Source of the DNA: Labrys monachus
GTDB lineage: Bacteria; Pseudomonadota; Alphaproteobacteria; Rhizobiales; Labraceae
Assembly (NCBI RefSeq): GCF_030814655.1
Contig: NZ_JAUSVK010000001.1
Span: forward strand, 6,393,001 to 6,457,000
Reading direction: 5' to 3'
DNA length: 64,000 nt
A program made the position numbers and the translations under genes. The notes below the pieces were generated by a model. It was not told the origin of the DNA and did not search any database. It saw only the letters and a list, made by a program, of their open reading frames with translations. Positions 32,145 to 42,064 of the stretch are shown here, in pieces; position 1 is the stretch's first letter; each line of letters begins with the position of its first letter.

Positions 32145-32351
32145 GGCGGGGCCCGCCAGAGAGCCCGCCGCCGCATAAGCGCCTGTTAACCAGTGCACGG
32201 CATCATTCTTGCTTCCTATGCTTACAGTTCGTTTGAGACCTGTCTTCATGTGAATATCGTCATCCCCGGCAAGCTGCGTAGCGCTCGCAGGAGAGGGCGG
32301 GACAGATCTCAGACAGCCCTTACGCCCGCAACGGGCGCGGAAAGCGTAACG

Positions 32352-34022
32352 ATGTCTGACAGGACGATGCCGCCGGGCGGCATGATTGCTTCGATATCCC
32401 CGATCGATCCGCGGGCTCTCATGATCGCGCTCAACCAGGCGTGCTACGAGTGGTGCCTCGAGACGGATCATGTGTCCTGGAGCGCTGGCGCCGCCCGCGT
32501 CCTGGGCATCGCCGACCAGGCTGCCCTCGCCAGCGGCAGGGCTTTTGCGCAATTGCTCGATTTCGAAGCCCCGGGCGGACGCCACGAGGCGATCCTCCAT
32601 GGCGGAGCGGGCGCGGCCGGCAGCGGCACCGCCTATTGCCTGCGCTATGCGTGCCGGCCGGCCGGGAGCGGACGCAAGCGCTGGATCGAGGATCGCGGCC
32701 GCTGGTTCGCCGGTCCCGACGGCCGGCCGGCCCGCGCCCGCGGCCTGCTGCGGGTCGTCGCCGACTGCGCGGAGGACGAGGCCGGGCCATCCCAGCACGC
32801 CGGTCTCGGACATCGCCTCGGCCGCGTCCTGGCCAAGGCGTGCGAGACCGGTCGACGGGCCGCGCTGCTGCTGGTCGCCGTCGACGGCCTCGCTGCGATC
32901 GAGGCCGAGCATGGCGCGGTGACGGCCGATGCGGTCGCGGCGCAGGTCATGCGGAGCCTGCGCCGGGTGCTCCGTGTCGGGGACGACCTCGTCAGCGTCG
33001 CCGACGGCAGGTTCGCGCTCGTCCTCGCGGGATGCGACGCCGCCGATCTGCCGCGGGCGGCGGAACGCTTTCGCAGTTCGGTCGCCGCGGCGGCGGTGGA
33101 CGCCCCGGCAGGCACGATCCATCCCTCGATCTCGATCGGCGGCGCCGTCCTTCTTCCCACGGCCCCGGATGGCGCGGCGGCGCTGCATCGGGCCCAGCAT
33201 GCGCTCGACCGCTGCGCGAGGGAAAGCCCGGGCGGCTTCATGACACTGGCGAGCGATGCCGACGAGGGAGCGACCCCCGGCGCCGCTGGGCTGATCGCCA
33301 GCGCCCTCGAGGAGGACAGGCTCTTCCTCGCCTTCGATCCGATCATCGACCTCCGCGGCCAAGGCGGCCCGGCCGGGCCGAGCCCGTTCCGGGCGAGATC
33401 CCTCGTCCGCACGCCCGCCGGTGCCACCCCCTGGCAGCCGGCCCAGCTTTCCCGCGACGGCGATGCCGCCGTCGCCAGGCGCTTCGCGCTCCGGCTCATC
33501 GAACTCGCGGATGCCACGCTGGCACGCCACCCCGAGGTCGAGATCGTTCTTCCCTTGCCCGAAGGCGTGATCCCTCCGGCCGGCGGCGAGGACCGCCCGC
33601 GCCTGACCCTGGAACTCGACGAGGCCGTGGCGCGAGCCGATCTCGACCGGGGAGGCGCGCTTGCGCGGGCCATTCGAGCGTCCGGCGCGCGCTTGGGCGT
33701 CACCGGCTTCGGCGGCGGCCATCTGTCGTTCGAGGCGGTGAAGGCCTTGGAGGCCGACCGGATCACGCTGCATGGCGCGCTGGTGGAAACGGCGGTCCAG
33801 GTTGCCCACGGGCGCTTTGCGCTGCGCAGCCTGGTCGAGGCGGCGGTGCAGCGCTCGCTCGCCGTCGGCGCCGAATGGGTCGACGACGAGGCGACGGCGC
33901 AGCTCCTGGCAGGCTGGGGCTGCGACCGGCTGCAGGGCGCAGTCGCCGGCGCCCTCCGGCTCGACCTGCCGCGTCCGAAGGCGGGCCTGCGGCCGGAGCC
34001 GGTGATGATGACGGGAACGTGA
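32352..34022 (+). CDS. degenerate PAS-GGDEF-EAL protein
   Basis: The 556-residue protein has the layout of a cyclic-di-GMP enzyme: a PAS-like sensor (about 25-140, with DHVSWSAGAARVLG), a GGDEF-like domain (about 168-290) and an EAL-like domain (about 315-545). The active motifs are lost. GGDEF reads ADGRF at 217-221 although the later SISIGGA block remains, and the EAL motif reads ARSL at 349-351. It may therefore bind a nucleotide or protein but should not make or degrade c-di-GMP. I chose the start at 32352 since the upstream extension lacks conservation. Confidence 0.75.
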   Translation: MSDRTMPPGGMIASISPIDPRALMIALNQACYEWCLETDHVSWSAGAARVLGIADQAALASGRAFAQLLDFEAPGGRHEAILHGGAGAAGSGTAYCLRYACRPAGSGRKRWIEDRGRWFAGPDGRPARARGLLRVVADCAEDEAGPSQHAGLGHRLGRVLAKACETGRRAALLLVAVDGLAAIEAEHGAVTADAVAAQVMRSLRRVLRVGDDLVSVADGRFALVLAGCDAADLPRAAERFRSSVAAAAVDAPAGTIHPSISIGGAVLLPTAPDGAAALHRAQHALDRCARESPGGFMTLASDADEGATPGAAGLIASALEEDRLFLAFDPIIDLRGQGGPAGPSPFRARSLVRTPAGATPWQPAQLSRDGDAAVARRFALRLIELADATLARHPEVEIVLPLPEGVIPPAGGEDRPRLTLELDEAVARADLDRGGALARAIRASGARLGVTGFGGGHLSFEAVKALEADRITLHGALVETAVQVAHGRFALRSLVEAAVQRSLAVGAEWVDDEATAQLLAGWGCDRLQGAVAGALRLDLPRPKAGLRPEPVMMTGT

Positions 34023-34044
34023 GGAGATCGAGAGTCCCGCTCGG

Positions 34045-34101
34045 GCATTTTCCAGAAGAGCGGATCGAGTTCGCGATCGGGAAAACGCGTCAAACAAAAA
34101 G
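34045..34101. repeat. palindromic repeat B, copy 1
   Basis: The element starts GCATTTTCCAG and ends with GGAAAACGCGTCAAAC. It aligns without gaps to 54331-54387 (about 39 of the first 50 positions match). It lies between the convergent ends of the PAS/GGDEF/EAL gene and phaR. Confidence 0.65.
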
Positions 34102-34138
34102 CCGGAGAATTTGCTCGGGGCGGGCGAGCGCTATTTCC

Positions 34139-34747
34139 TCACTTCTTCTCGTCGCTCATGCGGTCGAGGCGCGAGCGCATCTCCGCCAGTTCCTTCTTCA
34201 GGTCGTTGAGGTCGTCACCGGCCTTGGGGGAGGGCGGGGGACTCGGCGGCTCGGCGTCGAGGCCGTTGCTCTGGGCGAAGGGGGTGAACAGGCGGAAGGC
34301 GCGCTGGAAGGCAGCCATGTTGTTGCGGGCCTGCTCCTCCAGACTGCCGAAGCCCCCATTGATCCAGGGCGCCTGGCCCCAGCCGCCGGTGAGGTGCTGC
34401 GTCATCTGCTCGCGCAGCTTCTGCTGATCGCGGGTGAGCGTGTCGATCGAGAATTCCAGGAAGCTCGGCACCAGCGCCTGCATGCTGTCGCCGTAGAAGC
34501 GGATGAGCTGGCGCAGAAAGGTGATCGGCAGCAGGTTCTGTCCCTTGCTCTCCTGCTCGAAGATGATCTGGGTCAGGACCTGGCGGGTGATGTCCTCATT
34601 GGTCTTGGCGTCGTGGACGACGAAGTCCTCGCCGGCCTTGACCATGGCGCCGAGGTCCTCGAGCGTGACATAGGTCGACGTGCCCGTATTGTAGAGGCGC
34701 CGGTTGGCGTATTTCTTGATGGTGGTCGGCTCTTTCGCTTTCGCCAT
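34139..34747 (-). CDS. phaR: polyhydroxyalkanoate synthesis repressor PhaR
   Basis: The 202-residue protein starts with the PHB accumulation DNA-binding domain (KKYANRRLYNTGTSTYVTLEDLGAMV, about 10-70), then the second PHB-accumulation domain (TQIIFEQE, FLRQLIRFYG) and a helical tail. PhaR represses phasin and PHA genes and binds PHB granules. It is divergent from phaA, with an 18-base palindrome between them. The ATG at 34747 is preceded by AAGGGC. Confidence 0.95.
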   Translation of the reverse strand: MAKAKEPTTIKKYANRRLYNTGTSTYVTLEDLGAMVKAGEDFVVHDAKTNEDITRQVLTQIIFEQESKGQNLLPITFLRQLIRFYGDSMQALVPSFLEFSIDTLTRDQQKLREQMTQHLTGGWGQAPWINGGFGSLEEQARNNMAAFQRAFRLFTPFAQSNGLDAEPPSPPPSPKAGDDLNDLKKELAEMRSRLDRMSDEKK

Positions 34748-34820
34748 GCCAGCATGCCCTTCGCGGTGGCCCGTGCCATGGGACGAGACTTCGTCCTCTC
34801 CCTTCGGGAATCCTAGGCTC

Positions 34821-34838
34821 TTTTCGCGACCGCGAAAA
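34821..34838. promoter_or_regulatory. candidate PhaR operator
   Basis: TTTTCGCGACCGCGAAAA is a perfect palindrome with eight-base arms in the 236-base gap between divergent phaR and phaA. Its position suits autoregulation of phaR and control of phaA. The match to a PhaR site is inferred from position only. Confidence 0.4.
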
Positions 34839-34884
34839 CACCTTTGTGCAGCCGCGGTAAACCCGTCATCGAGCGCGTGCATGA

Positions 34885-36156
<1,272 letters not shown>

Positions 36157-36271
36157 TCGCGGCCGGCGTCCATCGCCGCCGCATCCGCGCCATCGTTCCA
36201 TCTTCAATCCATCGCCACATGTGCATCGCCAAGTCTGCAAGAAGACGAATGGGAATCGCCAGGGAGGAAGC

Positions 36272-36997
36272 ATGACGAGAGTCGCGATCGTCACGGGGGG
36301 AACGCGCGGAATCGGCGCCGCCATTTCGAAGGCGCTGAAGGCGGCGGGCTACAAGGTCGCCGCCAATTATGCCGGCAATGACGAGGCCGCCGCCAGGTTC
36401 AGGGCCGAGACGGATATCGCCACCTACAAATGGGACGTCGGCGACTTCGACGCCTGCGCCGCCGGCGTGGCCGAGGTGGAGAAGGATCTCGGTCCGGTCG
36501 ATATCCTCGTCAACAATGCTGGCATCACCCGCGACGGCTTCCTGCACAAGATGACAAGGGACCAATGGTCCTCGGTGATCCGCACCAATCTCGACAGCCT
36601 ATTCAACATGACGCGCCCGGTGATCGGGGGCATGCGCGATCGCGGCTTCGGCCGGGTGATCGTCATCTCGTCGATCAACGGGCAGAAGGGCCAGATCGGG
36701 CAGACGAATTATGCCGCGTCCAAGGCCGGCGACATCGGCTTCGTCAAGGCGCTGGCGCTGGAGGGGGCGGCGAAGAACATCACCGCCAATGTGATCGCGC
36801 CGGGCTATGTCCTCACCGAGATGGTGGCGGCCATGGACAGCAAGGTGCTGGAAACCCGTGTCCTGCCGTTGATTCCCACCGGCCGCCTCGGCCAGCCCGA
36901 GGAAGTCGCACGGGCGGTGCTCTTCCTGGTGTCGGACGATGCCGGCTATATCACGGGTTCGACGCTCACCATCAACGGCGGCCAGCACATGGTCTGA
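36272..36997 (+). CDS. phaB: acetoacetyl-CoA reductase
   Basis: This short-chain dehydrogenase reduces acetoacetyl-CoA to (R)-3-hydroxybutyryl-CoA with NADPH, supplying the PHB monomer. The 241-residue protein shows TGGTRGIG at 8-15, NNAG at 81-84 and the catalytic Ser134, Tyr147 and Lys151. GGGAGGAAG precedes the ATG. It probably forms one unit with phaA; the synthase phaC is not in this window. Confidence 0.96.
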   Translation: MTRVAIVTGGTRGIGAAISKALKAAGYKVAANYAGNDEAAARFRAETDIATYKWDVGDFDACAAGVAEVEKDLGPVDILVNNAGITRDGFLHKMTRDQWSSVIRTNLDSLFNMTRPVIGGMRDRGFGRVIVISSINGQKGQIGQTNYAASKAGDIGFVKALALEGAAKNITANVIAPGYVLTEMVAAMDSKVLETRVLPLIPTGRLGQPEEVARAVLFLVSDDAGYITGSTLTINGGQHMV

Positions 36998-37165
36998 CGC
37001 CGGTTCCGTCCGCGCGCGGCCTGCGGGCCGCCATCGACTTTGCCTCGACAAGGCAGATCGAGTCCGGACAGCGTTCGCGCCGACATCGCGGGGCCTTCGG
37101 GACCCGCTTCGCCTCCTCTCCCATCCCGGAGGGGATCATCGCGCCTCTTCTTGGTATGACAGCCC

Positions 37166-38083
37166 ATGGACACCGATTTCCATCACCGCCTCGCCTCCGT
37201 CGCCGGCGAGATCGAAGCCATGCTGGTGACGATCTTCGACGTCGCCACCGATCCGCCGGTGCCGCCGCGGCTGATGGCGGCCATGCGCTATGCCGTGCTG
37301 GGCGGCGGCAAGCGGTTGCGCCCCTTCCTGGTCTTCGAGACGGCGCGCCTGCTCAAGGGCGAGGAGGAGACGGCGCTGCGGGCGGGAGCGGCGATCGAGC
37401 TCATCCACGCCTACAGCCTCGTCCATGACGATCTGCCGTCGATGGACGACGACGACCTGCGCCGAGGCAAGCCGACGGTGCATCGCGCCTTCGACGAGGC
37501 GACGGCGGTCCTGGTCGGCGACGCGCTGCAGACTCTGGCGTTCGAGACGCTGGCCGACCCCGCCACCAGCGGCGATGCGGCGATCCGCGCCAGGCTCATC
37601 GCCCTTCTGGCGCGGGCCGCCGGGGCGGCGGGCATGGCCGGCGGCCAGATGCTCGACCTCGAAGCCGAAGGCCGCTTCGCCGGCGGCGTGCCGGTGGATC
37701 TCGATGCCGGCGCGATCCGCCAACTGCAGGCGATGAAGACGGGCGCCCTGCTCGCCGGCGCGGTGGAGATGGGCGCCACCATCGGCCGGGCCGACGCGGA
37801 GCGCTATCAGGCTTTGCAGGCCTATGGCCGCGCCCTCGGCGCCGCCTTCCAGATCGCCGACGACATCCTCGACGTCGAAGCCTCGAGCGCCGAGCTCGGC
37901 AAGGCGACGGGCAAGGACGCGGGACGGGGCAAGGGAACGCTCGTCGGCCTGTGGGGCGTGGCGCAGGCGCGGGTGGAACTCGGCCGGCTGGTCGCCGAGG
38001 CGCTCGCGCCGCTGGCGGTGTTCGGCTCCGAGGCGGATATTTTGCGGGCGGCAGCGAGGTTTACGGCAGAACGCCGGTCATGA
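37166..38083 (+). CDS. ispA: polyprenyl synthetase, probable farnesyl diphosphate synthase
   Basis: The 305-residue protein has both aspartate-rich motifs of trans-prenyltransferases: DDLPSMDDDD (88-97) and DDILD (232-236), with GGGKRLRP upstream. Length and the residues before the first motif suit farnesyl diphosphate synthase, which feeds ubiquinone, undecaprenyl and hopanoid synthesis, but product length is inferred. The stop overlaps the next gene by four bases. A DXP synthase gene, often next in this order, is not here. Confidence 0.92.
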   Translation: MDTDFHHRLASVAGEIEAMLVTIFDVATDPPVPPRLMAAMRYAVLGGGKRLRPFLVFETARLLKGEEETALRAGAAIELIHAYSLVHDDLPSMDDDDLRRGKPTVHRAFDEATAVLVGDALQTLAFETLADPATSGDAAIRARLIALLARAAGAAGMAGGQMLDLEAEGRFAGGVPVDLDAGAIRQLQAMKTGALLAGAVEMGATIGRADAERYQALQAYGRALGAAFQIADDILDVEASSAELGKATGKDAGRGKGTLVGLWGVAQARVELGRLVAEALAPLAVFGSEADILRAAARFTAERRS

Positions 38084-38742
38084 GAGCGTTCTACCGCGCG
38101 ATCATCACTCGTCCATTCCTGGTCGCGCCGTTCGCCATCTGCTTCCTGGCTGCCTTCATCGGGCCTTTCGGCTTTCCGCTTCTCGAACGCCTCCTGGCCG
38201 GCTGGTGTCTGGCATCGGCATTCTACGTCATCTCGGTCAGCTGGTATCTCGGGCGCATGACGACGCAGGACCTGAGCCGGCGTGCCGACGATCTCGACGA
38301 GGGCGCCCTGACGATCCTGGCCTTGAGCATGCTGTCGGCCGCCGCGAGCTTTGCCGGTGTCGTGTTCGAACTCAGCGCCATGCATAGCCACGCCGGGCAA
38401 ACCGCCGTGTCGCTGCCGCTGATGGTGGTGACGATCGTCTGCTCGTGGTTCTTCATCCACACGATCTTTGCGATCCACTACGCGCATGTCTTCTACAATG
38501 ACGGCGGCCATCCCACAGCGCCGTGCCTGGATTTCGGCAACCAGGACGAAGAGCCCGACTACTGGGATTTCGTCTATTTCTCCGTGGCGATCGGCGCCTC
38601 GTCGGCAACGTCGGATACCAATATTCGCTCGCGGCTGATGCGCCGCCTCGTGGCTGCGCATGCGATCTTCTCGTTTTTCTTCAATGCGACCGTGCTGGCC
38701 TTGGCGATCAACATCGCCGCCGGTCTGCTGGGCGGGAACTGA
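38080..38742 (+). CDS. DUF1345 membrane protein
   Basis: The 220-residue protein has about five to six transmembrane segments and matches the DUF1345 pattern, with WFFIHTIFAIHYAHVFY and the DYWDFVYFSVAIGASSATSD region. The function is unknown. Its ATG overlaps the ispA stop by four bases, so the pair is translationally coupled. The gene ends before a palindromic repeat. Confidence 0.85.
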   Translation: MRAFYRAIITRPFLVAPFAICFLAAFIGPFGFPLLERLLAGWCLASAFYVISVSWYLGRMTTQDLSRRADDLDEGALTILALSMLSAAASFAGVVFELSAMHSHAGQTAVSLPLMVVTIVCSWFFIHTIFAIHYAHVFYNDGGHPTAPCLDFGNQDEEPDYWDFVYFSVAIGASSATSDTNIRSRLMRRLVAAHAIFSFFFNATVLALAINIAAGLLGGN

Positions 38743-38781
38743 AGCCCAGGGGACGTCCCATACGCGGCAGGATATGAGAAT

Positions 38782-38962
38782 TAGACGCCTTCTCCCGGTC
38801 CGGGAGAAGGTCCCGGCAGGGGGATGAGGGTCTAGAGCGTCGACGCAGATAGCTCGATAGTTGCGCTTGAATCGTTGAAGGTCAGGCCCTCATCCGGCGC
38901 TACGCGCCACCTTCTCCCATCCGGGAGAAGGAAAATCAGGCCATTTTCTGCAAACCTGGCGC
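38782..38962. repeat. composite palindromic intergenic repeat R, copy 1
   Basis: Two hairpins (38788-38810 and 38910-38931), each with CCTTCTCCC and GGGAGAAGG arms, face each other around a central GATGAGGG...CCCTCATCC inversion. A tail TTTTCTGCAAACCTGGCGC ends at 38962. Copy 2 at 45657-45836 is the same element in opposite orientation. It lies between the convergent ends of the DUF1345 gene and the GlxA-type regulator. Confidence 0.8.
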
Positions 38963-38992
38963 ATGGGCGCGGGACGGCGGCCGTCCCAGGGG

Positions 38993-39991
38993 TCAGGCGA
39001 TCGCGGTCGCTACGTTGCGTTCCACCCGCATGCCCTTGCGCTCCTCGGAGGGCGTGCGGTCGAAATGCTCCGAATAGCATTTGGAGAAATGCGAGGCGGA
39101 GACGAAGCCGCAGGCGAGGCCCACCGAGAGGATCGGCATCGAGGTCTGGCGCAGGAGCTGGCGGGCGCGGTTGAGGCGCATTTCGAGGTAATAGCGCGTC
39201 GGCGTCGTGTCGAGGTAGCGCTGGAACAGCCTTTCGAGCTGGCGTGGCGACAGGCGGACGGTGCGGGCGAGCTGGGCGCAGGAGACGGGCCGCTCGAGGC
39301 GCTTGTCCATTTCCCCGATCACCGCCAGGAGCTTGGGGTGGGAGACGCCGAGGCGCGCCCTGAGTTCCATGCGCTGGCGCTCATGCGAATCGCGCATGCG
39401 GTGGTGGATCAGTTCGTCGGTGACGAGGGCGGCGATCACCGCGCCCTTCTTGGCGGTGATCAGCGCCAGCATCATGTCGATCGAGGCGGTGCCGCCTGCG
39501 CAGGTGAAACGGTTGCGGTCGATCTCGAACAGTTCCTGGGTGGCGTCGATCTCGGGAAATTCCTCGCGGAAACTGTCGAAATTCTCCCAATGGATGGCGC
39601 AGCGATGGTCGTCGAGCAGGCCCGCCTTGGCCAGCACATAGGTGCCGGTGCACACCGCGCCGATGGAGACGCCGTAGAAGGCGAGCTTGCGCAGCTTGGC
39701 GATCAGGGCGCCATGGTCGTATTTCTGCACGTCGAGGCCGGAGCACACGATGATCTCGGGCATCGGCCCCACATCGGCATAGGCGCCGTCGACCGCGAGA
39801 GCGACGCCGTTGGACGCCTCGATCGGCTGGCCGTCGGGCGAATAGAGCCGCCAGGCGAACGCCCGGGCGCCGGTGACGTAATTCGTCAGGCGCAGGACCT
39901 CGACGGCCGCCGCGAAGGCGATCATCGAGAAATTCGGGGTCAACAGAAAGCCGACTGTATGCGTGGCGCCGATATCCGGCCGGATGTTCAT
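38993..39991 (-). CDS. GlxA-type AraC-family transcriptional regulator
   Basis: The 332-residue protein has an N-terminal DJ-1/PfpI-like domain (about 10-190, with VGFLLTPNFSMIAFAAAVEVLR and IGAVCTGTYVLAKAGLLD) and a C-terminal AraC double helix-turn-helix (about 225-320, ending LSVGLACGFVSASHFSKCYSEHFDRTPSEER). This architecture is shared with GbdR, SouR and CdhR, which sense glycine betaine, sarcosine or carnitine derivatives. It is divergent from soxBDAG, so a sarcosine-responsive activator is likely. Confidence 0.9.
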   Translation of the reverse strand: MNIRPDIGATHTVGFLLTPNFSMIAFAAAVEVLRLTNYVTGARAFAWRLYSPDGQPIEASNGVALAVDGAYADVGPMPEIIVCSGLDVQKYDHGALIAKLRKLAFYGVSIGAVCTGTYVLAKAGLLDDHRCAIHWENFDSFREEFPEIDATQELFEIDRNRFTCAGGTASIDMMLALITAKKGAVIAALVTDELIHHRMRDSHERQRMELRARLGVSHPKLLAVIGEMDKRLERPVSCAQLARTVRLSPRQLERLFQRYLDTTPTRYYLEMRLNRARQLLRQTSMPILSVGLACGFVSASHFSKCYSEHFDRTPSEERKGMRVERNVATAIA

Positions 39992-40217
39992 TCACCATTC
40001 TCCCTGGACGATGGCCGCGAGCGCCGGCCATGCTGAGCGACAAAGAGAGCGGCGACCGTTCCATGCGGCGCGGCCGCCCCTCGGGACGGGTGGCGGGCCT
40101 CTGCGGGCCCTGGGGATCGGCAGCCTGCGCTGCTTGCGCTCCCTCGCTGGCCGTTCGCCGGATGACGATGACGGGCCATTCGGATCGAACCGCTGAAAAC
40201 GACGGAGCACGGCGATC

Positions 40218-40393
40218 TTGCGACATTCATTGCAGATTTCTGACGTGCAGGCGACCGGATGTCGCAAATGATGGCGTAAATAGACAAATATCGTGCCGCC
40301 TTGCCGGGTGCAAGCGGAATGAAATGTCCTGGATGCGCCTCCTGTGCGACAGGGTCCGGTGTCGGCCCTCGGTCGATTTCTTCTGATGCGACA
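40218..40393. promoter_or_regulatory. four TGCGACA half-sites upstream of soxB
   Basis: The word TGCGACA occurs at 40219-40225, inverted at 40260-40266, then direct at 40345-40351 and 40387-40393. The first two form an inverted TTGCGACAT...ATGTCGCAA. Spacing within each pair is 41-42 bases, close to four helical turns. They lie in the 485-base gap between the regulator and soxB and are candidate sites for that regulator. I see no gene in the gap. Confidence 0.5.
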
Positions 40394-40476
40394 AAAGGCG
40401 CGTCGCTTCCGTGCTAGACGGGGTGGTGCGGGGATGCTGATAGTCCCGGCCATGATCCTCGAACGGGCGGCGAGAC

Positions 40477-41727
40477 GTGCGGTTTTCTGTCTTTTCCCTG
40501 GCGCGCAACGCGCTGAGCGGCCACCAGAACTGGCCCGAACAATGGCGCTCGCCCGAACCCAAGGCGGCCTATGACGCCGTCATCGTCGGCGCCGGCGGCC
40601 ATGGCCTCGCCACGGCCTATTACATGGCTGCCGAGCACGGCATGCGCAACATCGCGGTGATCGAGAGGGGCTGGCTCGGCGGCGGCAATACGGGCCGCAA
40701 CACCACCATCATCCGCTCCAATTATCTGTGGGAGGAGAGCGCCGCGCTCTATGACCACGCGCTGAAGCTGTGGAAGGACCTGTCGCAGGTCCTCAACTAC
40801 AACGTGATGTATTCGGCGCGCGGCGTGATGATGCTCGCCCACAATGTCCACGACGTGCAGGTGACCAAGCGCCATGTGCACGCCAACCGGCTGGCGGGCG
40901 TCGACAATGAGTGGCTCACGCCGGAGGAGGCGAAGGAATTCTGCCCGATCCTCAACATCTCCAAGGATATACGCTATCCGATCATGGGCGCCGCTCTGCA
41001 GCGGCGCGGCGGGGTCGCCCGGCACGACGCGGTCGCCTGGGGCTATGCCCGCGCCGCCGACGCGCTCGGGGTCGACATCATCCAGAACTGCGAGGTGACG
41101 GGGATCACGCGCGACGCCGCGGGCGCGGTGGCGGCGGTGGAGACCACGCGCGGCACCATCCGGACCAAGAGGATCGGCGTCGTCGCGGCGGGGCACACAT
41201 CGGTGGTGATGGGCATGGCCGGGGTACGCATGCCGCTGGAGAGCTATCCGCTGCAGGCGCTGGTGTCCGAGCCGCTGAAGCCGATCATGCCCTGCGTGGT
41301 GATGTCGAACACCGTCCACGCCTATATGTCGCAATCGGACAAGGGTGACCTCGTCATCGGCGCCGGCACCGACCAATATGTCTCCTATTCGCAGACCGGG
41401 GGGCTCCATATCGCCGCCCACACGCTCGATGCGATCTGCGAGCTCTTCCCGGTGGTGCGCCGGGTGCGCATGATGCGCAACTGGGGCGGCATCGTCGACG
41501 TCACGCCGGACCGCTCGCCGATCCTGTCGAGGACGCCGGTTCCCGGCCTGTTCGTCAATTGCGGCTGGGGCACCGGCGGCTTCAAGGCGACGCCCGGCTC
41601 CGGCCATGTCTTCGCCCACACGGTGGCGACAGGCGAGCCCCATCCCATCGCCGCGCCCTTCTCGCTCGATCGCTTCCGCACCGGGCGGCTGATCGACGAG
41701 GCCGCCGCCGCCGCCGTCGCGCATTGA
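40477..41727 (+). CDS. soxB: sarcosine oxidase, beta subunit
   Basis: This is the flavin subunit of heterotetrameric sarcosine oxidase, which oxidises sarcosine to glycine with formation of 5,10-methylene-tetrahydrofolate and hydrogen peroxide. The 416-residue protein has the FAD motif GAGGHG (38-43) and His183 in ARHDAVAWGYA, the likely covalent FMN attachment. The start is GTG at 40477. It heads the soxBDAG operon. Confidence 0.95.
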   Translation: MRFSVFSLARNALSGHQNWPEQWRSPEPKAAYDAVIVGAGGHGLATAYYMAAEHGMRNIAVIERGWLGGGNTGRNTTIIRSNYLWEESAALYDHALKLWKDLSQVLNYNVMYSARGVMMLAHNVHDVQVTKRHVHANRLAGVDNEWLTPEEAKEFCPILNISKDIRYPIMGAALQRRGGVARHDAVAWGYARAADALGVDIIQNCEVTGITRDAAGAVAAVETTRGTIRTKRIGVVAAGHTSVVMGMAGVRMPLESYPLQALVSEPLKPIMPCVVMSNTVHAYMSQSDKGDLVIGAGTDQYVSYSQTGGLHIAAHTLDAICELFPVVRRVRMMRNWGGIVDVTPDRSPILSRTPVPGLFVNCGWGTGGFKATPGSGHVFAHTVATGEPHPIAAPFSLDRFRTGRLIDEAAAAAVAH

Positions 41728-41734
41728 GGCCGCC

Positions 41735-42064
41735 ATGCTGCTGATCGCCTGTCCTTATTGCGGGGTGCGCCCCGAACTCGAGTTCCGCAACATGGGTGAA
41801 GCCCATATCGCCCGTCCCGCCTATTCGGAGGGGCCGACGGACGCGCAGTGGGAGGACTTCCTCTATCTGCGCTCCAACACCAAGGGCCTGATCGCCGAGC
41901 GCTGGCGCCATATCCATGGCTGCGCGCGCTTCTTCAACGCCGTGCGCCACACCGTGACCGACAAATTCGTGATGACCTACAAGGTGGGCGACCCCAAGCC
42001 CGATCTCGCCGCGCTGGCGGCCGAACTCGCCGGCGAGACGGCGAAGACGGAGGTCCGGTCGTGA
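41735..42064 (+). CDS. soxD: sarcosine oxidase, delta subunit
   Basis: The 109-residue protein starts MLLIACPYCGVRPELEF, with the zinc-binding CPYC knuckle, and has HIHGCARFFNAVRHT, which supplies the other ligands. This is the typical small structural subunit. It starts eight bases after soxB and its stop overlaps the soxA GTG start by four bases. Confidence 0.95.
   Translation: MLLIACPYCGVRPELEFRNMGEAHIARPAYSEGPTDAQWEDFLYLRSNTKGLIAERWRHIHGCARFFNAVRHTVTDKFVMTYKVGDPKPDLAALAAELAGETAKTEVRS

Noticed and set aside
31506-34097. 863-codon minus-strand open frame
   Set aside because: It covers the TetR and PAS/GGDEF/EAL genes on the other strand; the translation has no domain and no start signal.
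38782-38962. CRISPR-like array
   Set aside because: The repeated GAGAAGG blocks are arms of two facing palindromes, not evenly spaced direct repeats, and no cas genes are present.
40030-40386. 118-codon frame in the regulator-soxB gap
   Set aside because: There is no ribosome-binding site or family match, and it runs through the repeated TGCGACA sites, which fit a regulatory gap better.
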